Under the pieces are notes generated by a model. That model was not told the origin of the DNA. It searched no databases and saw nothing but the letters and a program-made list of their open reading frames with translations. Shown here one piece after another: positions 1 through 12,651 of a stretch of DNA of 64,000 bases; within the stretch, counting starts at the first letter, position 1; every line of letters starts with the position of its first letter. The DNA comes from Eutrigla gurnardus. Its lineage: Eukaryota > Chordata > Actinopteri > Perciformes > Triglidae. The DNA lies in the NCBI GenBank assembly GCA_963514095.1, contig OY741283.1, positions 6,858,906-6,922,905 of the forward strand, given 5' to 3'. The position numbers and the translations under genes were made by a program.

Positions 1-705
1 GGGGAGAAGGAGGCGGGGTCAAAGGTCACTGCTAAGTGGGAAGGCCCCCGGTTGGGAAAGAGAGCGTCGGAGGGGCCGGTGTCGGAGCCGGGAAGCTAAC
101 GAGGGAGAGCGGAATGTGGTGCGGGGCTGTAAAGAGTGCAGGAATTGGAGACAGTGTGCGCGCCTGTTAACACACAAGTGATTAATGAGACGGAGGAAGT
201 CACCCGGCCGTGTGTCACTCCAGATGATGTCAGCGGTCGAACGGAGGAACAGAAACACCATGTGGCCACAGATAGGCTTCCTCTCTCGCTGACCGCCACT
301 AAACAAAGACAGAAAATTACTGTACAGTACTCTACTTTTGATCACTTCCTCAAAACGGAGGGGAAAAAAACCAGACAAACACATCCATTGGCCGGTTGCA
401 CAACTACATTTCATTCTCATTTTTCTTTTTTCCTCGTGAACCACTTCTTTTTTGTATTCCCCCCTTTTTTTTTTTTTACACACACACTGTGCCAATAACA
501 ACATTGCAACCAGCATTCAATTCACAATAAGTACTACAATGTTTCAACCTTATCCTCCCAACGGACGGAGGGATGATGAATAGAAGACACAGCTTTATTA
601 TGATGGTTTTGGATGCTTCTCGTTTCCTGCCTTTTACCTAAATAGAACGTGTTTTATGGATGCTGCATGGCCCGATCCAAATAAAGTTCACCTTGAATCT
701 TGATA
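1..705 (+). other. Possible 3'UTR end of a gene lying left of the window
   Basis: No coding exon is recognisable. An AATAAA at 680-685 is followed about 20 bases later by a T-rich segment, the usual layout of a vertebrate cleavage site on the + strand. The sequence upstream lacks a convincing protein reading frame and reads like 3'UTR. The reading frames in 19-516 on either strand have no recognisable domain. This is inference from a single signal; it could equally be ordinary intergenic DNA. Confidence 0.3.
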
Positions 706-743
706 TGTTTTCTCTCTCCTTGATTCACTCTCTCACTCGCTCC

Positions 744-776
744 CATTCTATGAGCTGACATCAAGCTCATAGAATG
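744..776. repeat. Perfect 13-bp inverted repeat
   Basis: CATTCTATGAGCT at 744-756 is followed by a 7-base spacer and then its exact reverse complement at 764-776. It lies about 60 bp past the possible poly(A) signal at 680. Its role is unknown. Confidence 0.85.
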
Positions 777-1710
777 AGCTCTGTTTGTGTGTCCAGAGAA
801 CTCATCTGTTCGCCGGGCTCTCCTGCTAGCCAGCTGCCCCCCCCCCCCTCCCCCGGCTGGGTGGTCAGCTGGTTGATCCGCGGACGTCTTGGCTGGATGT
901 CTGATTGGCTGCCCCGATGGAAGGATGGATGGATGGCGGGATAACTTGCTGTCCGTGTCAGCAGAAATGCCAAGCAGCCTTGAGGGGCTGGAAGAAGAGA
1001 GCATTCGAGGAGAGGAGGCAGGAGCAGAGAAGGGAGTTAAAGTTTAAAAAAAACAAAAGAAAGAGGAGTCATTAAAGAGAGACAGGGGGATGGTGTGAGA
1101 TAATGAACCGGCGTTGACGTGAAGTGAGAGGGGCAGCAGTGGAGTGAATGTGGGGAGTGAGGACAGAAAGAAAAGCGAGGAGGAGGAGGAGGAGGAGGGT
1201 GGGGGGGCTGTAAAGGTGTCTTGGCTGGATATTTTTAGCACATGGATTGTGAGAGGGCGGTATCTTCTCAAGGGGTTTTTCCAGAGGAGTATATTTAGAG
1301 CCGGGATGTGTAAAAAAGAGGGATTGAGAACAGGAGGGATGTGTACTGTACTCTAATGCCAGTCTGATGTAAGGGTCGGCAATAGGACCACACACATCAT
1401 TACATCCCTCTGTGCCCTCGCTGACTCCCTCGTATACAAAGTACACATAAAGTATGCAACAATGTTTATATGCCATCCAACAGGCCTCGAGCAAACTCCA
1501 AAACATAAAGTACACACACACATTCTTGACCCAGTTTTGGAACGGGAGTAGCTTCTCGACAGTGAACGCCCAGCAGACGGGTCGAACTGTTAAAAAAAAA
1601 AACTTTAAAAAAAACGGCCGGTGCCTAACAGCTTTTCAGCACATCAACTAACACCAGGCATTCCAGACACCGCAAATCAGACGGAGATTTTCCAGCTAAT
1701 GTGGTATAAA

Positions 1711-1868
1711 GAGAGGGAGAGAGAGAGAGAGGGAGAGAGAGAGACACAGCTGAAAAAGCAATGCTAATAATAATGAGAGAAATGAGAGAGAACAGAGAGG
1801 AGGAGAGAGCGGTGTGGTCTCCATATAGCTTGCTAAGGATAATAGCATGCATGCTGGCCGGGGCAGAC

Positions 1869-1912
<44 letters not shown>

Positions 1913-2053
1913 GGGGCGAGCGAGTGCAGAGCCGCAGTGACGCCATTGTGGTTCCGCAGCACTTCCTGTCTACCGCCACAGTGTTTGTGTGTCTTGTCTC
2001 CGTGGCAACTGCCAACACATAAATACCAGAGAGGTAGGAGGGAGGGAGGGGGG

Positions 2054-2110
<57 letters not shown>
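1711..2110. repeat. Cluster of (GA)n microsatellites
   Basis: Three GA-rich tracts lie at about 1711-1743, 1875-1911 and 2053-2110, all purine on the + strand. Such mirror-symmetric polypurine tracts can form triplex DNA. The long reading frames here are artefacts of the repeat. Confidence 0.9.
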
Positions 2111-2112
<2 letters not shown>

Positions 2113-2380
2113 TAGGAAAGAGAAAATAAGGACAGGCGAGTCAAAGTCAAGTGGATCCAGTCGAGCTGGCCGGTCTGAACTCCGTTCAGATGTGCTGGTC
2201 TTTGGTTGGACTTCATGATGGAGTTCTGGACTGGTTTCCATTGACTGGGTCCAGCATGGATGAGGTGTAGAAAAATGATGACCTCAAATGTCCCGGGAGT
2301 GGATCAAGGGTGGGGTGGGGGGGAGAAAGAGGCTGGGAATGAGGGAAGTTGCCCAAGGACCCTAATTCAAGGTGGAGTTA

Positions 2381-2419
2381 AGGAGGAGGAGGAGGAGGAG
2401 GAGGAGGAGGAGGAGGAGA
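2381..2419. repeat. (GAG)n / (AGG)n trinucleotide repeat
   Basis: An almost perfect GGA trinucleotide tract of about 13 units with purines on the + strand. No flanking coding exon is seen. Confidence 0.9.
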
Positions 2420-3884
2420 GGGATGAAGGACTGACTTGATTTGACTTGATTTGGGAGGCCACCTACTAGCACCTCTGGAGTCTTCTCCAGAAACCCCTCC
2501 ACAACACTGCTACCAGGGACAAGGCCCTGACTGAAGTTACCTAGTTATTCAGTGCAGTTCATCAACTAACAGATTACGTTTTAAGGTTTACTATCTATAA
2601 AATAAATATATATGTAATGTGTCCTCCGGGTATCTCAACAACTGTTGATGCATGATTGGGAACCAAGGGGTTGCTTTTCCAAAGTGGAGCAAGGTGGCCA
2701 GATGTTAGCGCTCATACAACAAACATTATGTTTTCGGCTGTGACTTTTAGTCTCCAACACAAAATATGGAGCCGGTGTTGCTCAACACGGCCTCCAAACG
2801 GAAACCAGTACGCTTCTGATAGTGAAATCTCGTCTCCTTGGCTACAGATTCTCCATATGAATGCATGATGTTTAAAGAGATTATGTCTGTCATAACAGCA
2901 GGACAGAGAAGACTTAATGTAGTTCTTAGACAGAAGATTACAACATCTTTAGAGAAGAGCGTTGGGGATACAGACGAAAGTTAAGATGTTGCACTGCTAC
3001 ACTTTTACATTTTCATGACGAGTTGCTGTTCATGCAAATAATCATTGTTTAACGTCACAAGCGTTTAAACTTACAAGTGCTGTTTTGGATACCACATTGA
3101 TTAGAATATGGAAACAACCGGGGACACGCTTCATTCTTTTTTCTCCAGACACACCATTCAAAGAGATGCTGAATGAGAGCTTGCATCGAATTAGCAAAGC
3201 GAGTGGAACAAAGGCGCTGACGTCGGGACTTTGTGTCTCTATTTACCATTCTGCTCCAGTGAGTCACACCAACAATTTAACAAATCCACTGCGAACCAAA
3301 CGCAAAGTCTTACCAAGCATATTTGAGATTGTCAGTGAGATATTGTGACATCTTGAATATCTTGTAATACGACTTTAGAGGCTCAAAATAAAACTACAAC
3401 ATCACTTTTCAACTTGAAACGTGTAAATTTACATCTTATTTCAAGATATTTCAAGTTTCATTACGTTCATTGGCAGATTCTGTCACTTGTTTGTATGTTT
3501 TTTACATATTTTTAAGTGTATTTTACACAAGAGACACTGAATGAACCCACACTAGAATTAAAAAGTTCTCCCGACACAGACTTAATGAGAACGGGTTCTC
3601 AGCCAGCACGTCGTGTTAAATACGTTTAACGCTGATACCTCACAGATCTACTGGCACCGATAGTCGCTCTCTCTCTCGTTCTCCTGCATTTCTTTCTCTC
3701 ACCAAAACCATTTTCCACTGCTTGTTGCATAATTGAATCCGACTCACTATGACAACCAAATGGAGGTTTTTTTTTAAACTCCCAAACCCAGTGGCCCAGA
3801 TTAGCGGCCGTCGTCTGACTCACCGTCTACGGTCACTCAGTCAAATGTCCCGTGTGACCCGTTGACGCACACACATCTACACGT

Positions 3885-4113
3885 GCACACACACACACAC
3901 ACACACACACACGCCATTAGACACACGTGTGTGTGTGTGTGTGTGCATTTGTACAGACGGACACATGTAGGTGTGTACTTTCACCTCTCATGTAAAACAC
4001 CAGGACATGCTATGGAGCATATTTCTCAATTAACCATTAACTAAAGAGGACACAATTCCAACCTGACTCACGATTCACGGTGACCTGATGACACACACAC
4101 ACACACACACACA
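3885..4113. repeat. CA/TG microsatellites
   Basis: A (CA)n tract at 3885-3912 is followed by a (GT)n tract at about 3927-3945, so the pair can fold back on itself. A second (AC)n tract lies at 4091-4113. Confidence 0.85.
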
Positions 4114-4948
4114 TTGCTATGGATACACCTGCCCGTTATCTTTTTGAAAATGGACTCATCAGTTAAAAACGCACACAGTGGGAGCTTTACAATCATGGTA
4201 TATCAGTACACTTTCCATAGAGCTGATAATGTTTAACAGGACCATAAAGAACAAAGTATGGCCTCGGGAAAAAGTACAGATCTCTGTTTTAGCACCGTTT
4301 ACCTTTCACCACAAGCCTCGCTGCCAGCAGGAATGATCGCAGAACATCGAACACCAAGACTCAATAACTTTGGCGGTAGCGAGACGTGGCCTCCTTCTTT
4401 TTTTTTTTTTACAGTCGTCGTCTCGTGGTGCGTTTGGCCTTGTGAGAGCATCTTTGTATCTCTCAGTCATCGCAGTACTGGTGTTGCGTGCGGCTACGCT
4501 AATTGTCGTCTCTGTGTGAGGCGGAATGAGGAGGGAGTGTGTCACGACATACATCGAGGTTTAGACCACAGAATGGAGATGGAAACTTTTTTTTTTTTAC
4601 GAGTTTATCACATAGACTGCACACTCAACTATCTCACACTGAACGGATAGCCACCCTTACTATATACACGTAGAGAGAAAGGACATTTAGGAGACTCCAT
4701 CTCAACCACTCACACCCCAAATAATCTTCTGCTCACTAATGATGAAAAATGTAACGCATTCATTACACTTCCTTCAACTATGGCTGTTATGCAACGTTGT
4801 AAATCCCCTCTGAAGACAACGTAGAAACTAGCAAAACAAAAAAAACATCATCCCGTCGGAAGATCGGCAATGTGTCGTGGTCATGTGTCTTCCTGCCAAA
4901 GTCATTTCACTAAGCTTTGAGTGTATGCGTTGCTAAGAGACATATACA

Positions 4949-5077
4949 GTGTGTGTATGTGTGTGTGTGTTTGTGTGTGGAATGTGTGACGTCCGCTCTC
5001 TCACAGGGGCGTGGTTGTCTGTGCAGGACACACACACACACACACATGCACACACAGACACACACTCACACACACCC
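4949..5077. repeat. TG then CA microsatellites
   Basis: Imperfect (TG)n at 4949-4979 and imperfect (CA)n at 5029-5077, again in opposite orientation. Frames read through them are not genes. Confidence 0.85.
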
Positions 5078-6179
5078 AAAGGCTTCAGGGAAGGAAGGGG
5101 AAGTCATAAAGCCTCTAATAGCCCCTCTCTGAAGCTCGTGTTACTGTCTCTCTGTGGGGAAGGGGATTGTGTGTAGGTGGAGGGGGTCCTAGGCTTGACA
5201 GGTGCAGATCAAACCAATCTTGGACACAAACCCTTCACACACACACGCACAAATATCGCAGCCTAACCCAGATCTGAGGTTGCAAAGACCACGATTTTCT
5301 TCATAACCACCTTTATGATTAAAATCACTGACAATCGCCGTGTTTCCACTCACATATTTTTAAGCATGTTTTTATGCAGAAAAGCTGTGTGGAAAATGGA
5401 AAATTCAATTAAACTTCCTCAAAGGACTTCATGCGTTAAATTGATTATGGAAACACACGTTTGTTGAATAAATCTGATGCAGCGAACGTTGGAGAAGTCG
5501 CCTTCATGGCTTTCTGCTAAAAAGGGTTAATTTTATGTCAAACCATGATTCTGTCCCCCTAAACCTAACCTAAAGTAGGTTTGTTGCCTAAACCTAAGGA
5601 GATGTCCATGCAAGCACCCTCAGATACACATTTTTAAGGTCATCTGTTGACTCATACCCATAGACCGATCTCATGCTGAGAATGATTTCCACATTTTAAA
5701 AAAAATGTTTTGCTTAGATTACTGTAACCCTGCACTCCTGCCCCAGTTAAAGTCCCTCTCTCGGCATAAAAAAAAGCAGGTTAAATTTTCTCCAAAACAA
5801 GAGACATGACCACAACACACCAACCTTATAGCACAGACATTCAGAAATGAGAAGATGACTTCAACAGATGTTGTTCCGACCGAATCATCAGCCGCTTATT
5901 GACATTTCGATTGAATCTTGTGTCATGATGCACACACACGAATGCACGTTCCTGGATAAGAGTCAAGCCACGTGATAGTATTGTATAGTATTTGTACTAT
6001 AGTATAGTATTGAGAAAGATAAATGTGAGAGAGAAAGGATCGACTTTTTGTACCGTTCTCTCCACAGAACGCTTCATCATACAACACTTTCTCAGTTTGT
6101 CCAATGAAACCCTCATTTTGTCCAGTTTCCTTGCCTGCTATTGACTCAAACAGCCTTTGCTCATTTATTAGCAGCTGCG

Positions 6180-6590
6180 CGGCCAATTATCTCCCTGCCC
6201 CCTTTCCTGTGTTCTAGCAGCAGCCTGGGCCATGCACAGGAGGGGAGGGGTGGGGGGGGGAGGCAGAGAGGAGACGAGCAAGGGGAGGGCTCCTCTCCTC
6301 TGACATCGTCATAAAGGAATCCCCTGCTCTGGGCTGGGTCCGCCCACTCTCTTACCCTCACCCTGTCTGGCTCCCAGACACACTCGCGTTCACACACACT
6401 CCTGTCTGCACAGTCGAAGGAGGAACGGACCCACAAGAAGAGACGGAGACGCAGACAAACACTGAGGGAGATGGAGGGGAGGGGTGGGGGGGCCGTGGTT
6501 GGTTGTGGAGAGTGACAACTGTGAAGTTCAACTTAAGAGTGTGACACTGGAGAGAGTGAGACAGAGCAAAGGAGTAAACTGTTGCGTCAG
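6180..6590 (+). promoter_or_regulatory. Promoter-like segment with a possible noncoding first exon
   Basis: A GC-richer island contains an E-box (CAGCTG), a CCAAT-like site, a CRE-like TCGTCA next to a TATA-like CATAAAGG near 6310, and then an unstructured leader ending in TCAG followed by a good splice donor, GTAGGT, at 6591. This is the layout of a + strand promoter and noncoding first exon. No coding exon downstream can be tied to it, so the gene is unknown. The call is inference from motifs. Confidence 0.25.
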
Positions 6591-6943
6591 GTAGGTGCAG
6601 CATCGCGTCTGCCCGTTCTCAGAAGTTGATTGTCGCCTTTTTCTTCTTTCTTTTTTATGACTTTATTACCCGGCAAACATGTACGCTTTTCTTTGACTTG
6701 TTTTTTTTTGTGTTGTTGTCTTGAAACGGCTGGTCTTCCACAGAGAGGCACCTCACACTCACTTCACAGCAACCTGTTGATCAGGACTGACGTTCACACG
6801 GAGCCACAGGAAAGTGCCGTTCAAATGTACTGAAATGTTGGCACTGGAATATTGCCCTGATCTGAGGTCTGCCACAGTGGACCGGCTCTATTACAAAGGT
6901 CAGATGTAAATAGTTCCTTTGAATGGGATGGCTTAATTTCTCT

Positions 6944-6974
<31 letters not shown>

Positions 6975-9138
6975 ATTTATGATATCTCCAACCGTCTAAA
7001 TTAATTGCCACAGGTTTACTTTGCCTCTACCTGTTTGTCTGCCTTCCCTGGCAGCTGTCTGCTCAGCGTACGTATGTCATCCGTCGACCACATGTGTGTC
7101 GTCTGTCTGTCTGCACGTCCATCAGCCTGCGTGCCACTCCGCCGGGTGTTGTTGGCAGCGCAGAGTGGGAACAGAGGTCATAAAAAGTTTTAGAAAAGCA
7201 GCCCGAGAGACGTAATGGCAGTGGTGAAGCGAGGCTGGAGCCGCTCAAACATTCCTCTCATTGTTCAGAGGCCCTGTAAGTCTGCGAGCTCCCAAAACCT
7301 CCATGAAAGGAAGGGAATCCAGCAGCTACTGTAGCTAACCCCGTTTCAGCCACGGCTAAGGGATGGCTGTCTCTGTCTTCCTGTCCGCCGTCCTGTCTGG
7401 CTTCCCTCTGGGACTGTTGTTGTCGAACAGAAATGGGCAGCGGAAGGCCAAAACGGAGCCGAAGGAGATTAACGTGACGCAGAAGCACAGATTGAAAGAC
7501 AAGAATGAGTTAATATAGTCCGACGGAGGGATCTGCTGCTCTGCTCCGACTGTGACTTCAGATAACCCCTGCGCCAAAAGACATGGGGAAACAGGAGAGA
7601 GTTATTCTGCCTCATAGCGTGAGGAATCAGTAGATAGGAAAGCCTACAAGGGGAGGCCAAATGGATGAATGGATGGAGGAATATAGGTGGAGGAAAGAGG
7701 GAAGGTGGGGATCCAGGACTGGAGCCTTGGCTTTTGGTGGGGTGGCTGGGTGGGTGTGCCCAGCAGCAATACGTAGGAATGGGCCCAGGCTCAGGAAACC
7801 GTGGCGTAGTGGAATAAAAGTGTGTGTGTGTGTGTGTGGGTGTGTGTAGTTTCTGCCTCCATTTGTGCATGTGTGGTTCAGTGGCAGCAGGGCGGCTGTA
7901 CGCTAAGTACAGGGCTGGTGGTGGTGAGGGTGTTTGGCAGCGGATCAGGCTGAGGATAGGGTTACATGCTTTGGGCTACAGGGAGCGGACCACGGGCTTG
8001 GGCTGGGCTCTTCCCTGCTGAGGCTAGCTTTTCAGCCCGAAGAGACTTTGAGCTTTTCTCTTCTTCTTTAACCTGGAGCTGGAAGCACTTTTTTTTTTTT
8101 TTCTTTATTCTCAGACTAATGTCCCGCATGTGGTGTGATCCGTTGATCCCAGGGCAGCCAATGAACGTCCCTCCCCCCTTTGATTCAGGCCAAACTGCAA
8201 CAGAGAGGGCCCATAGTAGAGCGCCGTTGTTTGAATGTCACTGAATGCCACGGTAAGAATGAAGTCCTCACACGCAACATGAAAGGAATACAATCTGACT
8301 CACATAGCCAGACACACGTCTGCGTGGAGGAGAGCCGGGTGTGGTGCCGCCGCGCCGCAAGGTGAGCGAGTTCAAAGATCCGGGTTTCAAGATGGCGGGA
8401 CGCGTTTTGTCGTATTGCTGTTCCTTCCACAGTTTTGCAGATCTTATGATTTGTGGCGTTGGCATCCATCCATTGCTCAGATTAAGGGCCGAACACATTG
8501 TCTCGAAAATGTTCTGTGCGATTCAAAGGAAACGCTGCCACGGTTTCTGCTGCTACAGGCATCTTTTCGTTCCCTACGCTTCCTCTGCATTCATCACGGG
8601 CGTATAGAGGTGTGACAGACGCGACAGCAATCAGGAAAAGCAAATGCGGCATATTTACAGTGTAAGAAAGGGAATTCAGACGTTATTATAACCTTTGTGC
8701 TCCAATGTTGACATAGTGTCTTGAACCATAGACCTAGAAAGATTGATTTCACATGAGCTTGGGTTTTGGAAACAAATTGCTCTCTGTAAAAAAAAAAAAA
8801 AAATCTGATGCAATGGAAAGATACAAAAAAAAAAAAAAAACGAAGTGTGTGCTTCAGTTTGATACCTAATTATTAATAAAGTGCACAAAGGCAGCCCATG
8901 GGTCGTGGCGCTCGCTGTTTGCTCTGTGAAGAGCTTCGTAGCCTGGAGGTGTGAATGATGTCACATCGGTACGTATTTGTACTTTTCCTGCTTAAGAGAC
9001 CAGGTGAGAACCTGGAGAACGCACATGCCATGTTTGCCCGGCAGCCCGCTGACATAACCGCGTTTGTTTACTGATAGTGAGCATGTTTTAAGGCAAGATT
9101 GCGTTTGGCTCGGGAGCATGTGTGTGTTTCTTAATGCA

Positions 9139-9171
<33 letters not shown>

Positions 9172-12100
9172 ACACACAAGGGCACGGGGAGAGAGAAGAT
9201 ATGTGTTGAAACAACAAGGGGTTGAGATCCAGCTGTCTCAACAGAGGCTTTTCCACTTAACTGTGTGCCCTTGTGTAAACGGCAATGTCAATTCTGCACT
9301 CTGGCCCGGAGGGGAGCGAACGCTTTGGAGGGAACAGCCAGTGGCCACGTCTACACTCAGGGGCCTCCATACGTCGCGTGCACGAATCTAAACCTAGCAG
9401 ATCACACACCAAGCGTAAAGCGTACACCCTAAAAACCATCAAAGCACCCGCACACAAGCCATGAAGACACACTTTGACTCTCCGAGGGCACATCTGCTGC
9501 CGATCGTCACCCAGTGACACTAATTTTCCTATCCTACGCCTCCATCAGGACGCAACACGCTGGCACAATTACGAGCCGCCAATAAGTCGCGGCCCACGCG
9601 GCAGAAGCGTATGATTATTTCTAACCATAATAAACATCCAATTTTGAGAAGAGCGTAACAACAGGATTGCTTGGCTCCGCCGTGGCACTCGGCGATCGAG
9701 ACGGGGGCCAAAAGGCAAAAAAAAAAAAAAAAGAAAGAAAGTGAGACATGTTGAGATGCTCCCAGCGAGCGTTTGAGGTGAGGTGTTGGACAGCGTGCAT
9801 CGACCGGAGTGGCGTCATTACAGGGGGAAGGGAAGGAATGAGCTCATGGACATTAACGGCTGCGGGTTCGACCGGGGGGAACGCAAAGGGGAAGAGAGAG
9901 CAACCGATGGAAAAGATGAAAAGGCGGAGAAAATAACACATGAGACAAGCCACTGCCAGATGAAAGGGTGGTGGGGATGGAGGGTTTTAGGCTGATGGAG
10001 GAGAGGAGTTAGTGTACTGTCTTTGATGGGTGATGGGACCTTACGTGACCTTCTTCTACATTTTACTGTGAACATGTGGAGGCGCTTACAACTTAAACGC
10101 ACAACACACAAAGTCACTTTTATGTCAGTGTTTTTAGCTTTCTATAAAGTGACACAAAATACATGCGATTATCTAGCAGGAGGGCCTCAGAAACCTCCCC
10201 GTGCCGTAATCTGTGAGTAAAAGAGACGCTTGCAAAGTTCGGAGAGAGAGAAACATCATTTTTTATTTATTTTTCCAGTAGTTTCCCAAATCACAGTGTG
10301 TTCTGAGCGGTTATAATTTGGTGTTATTGGTTGATTGGACCACAGACTCAGAGAAAGAACATTGGCCTGGAGGAAACTAGGAAGCATCTGCAACGAGGGT
10401 TTTCTTTTTTTGTTGTTGAGAGGTTTAGCTTTGAGTTCTGCTTGAAGATTGTGAAGCGTTTTCCAAACTCTCTGACCTGAACTCTACCCGCTGCACCCCT
10501 GGTACAGCTCTGCAGCGCGACGACGCAGACAACAGACAGGCCGGCTAAGACTCATTACGACTCTGGAGTTCCCCAGAAGTGTCCCACTGACTCACACCGT
10601 GTACATGGTGGAGTATTCATGCTGCTGGAAATAAAGAGACGAACTAAGGGGGATGGCAAAGCAGCAGCAACTGTGGATCTGGAGCGCAGAATGACATTCA
10701 GTTATTCAAATATGTCCTGCCCAGACAGGTACATTTCAACAAAAAGGAATTCAGGGTAATAGGTGCTGCTCCGGGGGCGATGAGTGCATGTGCTTGTTGA
10801 TTTCAGGTATCATTCGACAGGCGGTAATAAGAAAGCAATAGCACATAAATGCAGTTTTTTTTTTTTTTTTTGTACTCGACGTGAAAATTCCTGATGATAT
10901 CTGAAGAGATTAAGCGGTAGCAAGAGAGGAAACTCTCCGGCCTTTTTTCTTTCCTTTTTTCCCAGATAAGATAAAGGGGCAGAAGGAGAACAGAGCGGGA
11001 GCAAACGTCTTTAAAGGGAGCGCCACTTGACTGGCCACTTCCTTCTAACCTAATTCTCCATTCTGTCATTGAAAAGCTATTTTTATAAGAGGCCACGGGA
11101 AGTCTGGGAGCTGACGAACCGCTCATACAAGCGCGCACATAGCTGAGAAAGCGAGCCGTGAACCACGTAGACTTCAGCACATCGAGCTTCGGTGATAATT
11201 CACGCTTTCACACGGAGGTACAGATGAGAGACCGAGCATTCATTATTAGAGGTGACATCACTATTATGATGTTTATCACAAGTGTTTATGCGTCCTTTTA
11301 TGTCCTCGTCCCGCCACACAAACCGATAGCTGTCTCTGATGGCCAGGGGAATTCCTGGCAGAGTGATTTTTGAGACTACAGCACTGAATCACATTGCCAG
11401 GGATTTCCAATGGCTGACACGAAAGAAAGCAACCTCTTTCTCACGGACGCTCATTTGCTAACACACCCATGTTCCCAAATTTGCATGCACACACACACAC
11501 ACACAAACACACCCATCTCTCTTACAAAACAGATGCCCCGTGTGACCTGGCTGTGCGGCAGCAGGACTTAACCCACATGTGAACAGTGAGTGTCTGCCAT
11601 GTTCACAGTGGTTAAGTTCTGCCGCCACAGGGCTGCAGCCTGCAGAGAGAGGGGGGGGGGGGGGGGGTAAAGGTCAGGGAGGGGCCGGACTGCATCAAAC
11701 CACCGCCCCTCACATCGACATCAGACGAGCTCAAAAAGGCAGCGTCTTTTAGATATAAAATCTGTTTCCGTCCTCCCGTCTATGTGTGTATATAAAGCTT
11801 TGGGTGGTTTTCACTTGGGTTCGTCTTCTTCCGACGACAGTTTAATGGCTGCTGCTTGGAGAAAGGACTTCATCTCGATACGCACTGGTGAAAATGTTGT
11901 GCTAAATTGTCAGGATAAACACGTAAAAACTGCATTTCCTCTTTTAAAACAGCACGGCGATAAAGAGGCCAAAACATGCTGCTTCTCCTTCATTTAATTT
12001 GACCCTCTTTATTTCTTTTTTAACGGCCCAACAAAGTCAGACTCGCACCTAACCACCTCTGCCGTGACAGCATGCGCGTCGGAAGTCGGCGGCGTGTGTG

Positions 12101-12620
12101 GTCGAGTGGGCGTGCGGGTTCACGGATGACTCCACTATTGTGTTTGCGTGAAAGCGTGAAAAAGAAGGCAGATGCACTGTGGTCCAGAGGGCTGGGCCGC
12201 ATGGGAGCGGGCATATCACTATCCAGAAGCTTCTGGTAATAACTGGTAATCTGTTTAATTAGCTGAAATTGTGCGGCGTGTCAGTGTCTGCTAAATGTCA
12301 ACCGTCTCATTAGTGCAGAAGGCCGCTCCTGTTCCTGTAGGTCGGGCAACGTGTCATCTTATGTCGTCATTTGTAATCGCTGGCTGCCAGGGGGGGCGTT
12401 CACGTTTGCATTCACGTTTTTGTTTATTCTCCACCTGTCCGTTTCTGCATGAACACCGGCGTCTGTTTGTCTGACTTTCCTGTATAAGTGTGTGTGTATG
12501 GTCACCTCTGTCTACCCCCCCATCCCCTGCTGGGTCGGTCTCCTGTGCCTGCTGTGCTGATAATCAGTGTGTGATGTTGGCTGGCTCAGTTCAGCAGGAA
12601 CAGGGGCCTGGTCTCCTTTC

Positions 12621-12651
<31 letters not shown>

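Larger units (their letters stand above)
706..6180. other. Gene-free stretch, simple repeats only
   Basis: I see no coding exon with splice sites and a recognisable protein. The open frames here are products of (GA)n, (GAG)n and (CA)n tracts or short chance frames. Visible content is a perfect hairpin at 744-776, purine-rich tracts between 1.7 and 2.4 kb, and CA/TG microsatellites around 3.9, 4.1 and 5.0 kb. It may be intron or intergenic DNA. Confidence 0.5.

Noticed and set aside
1696..2241. Long open frames over the GA-rich region
   Set aside because: They consist of Ser-Leu or Arg-Glu repeats generated by (GA)n tracts, with no splice sites, start context or domain.
8341..8607. 88-codon + strand frame with a plausible start
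   Set aside because: No recognisable domain, no splice-site support, and overlapping frames on the other strand are equally long.
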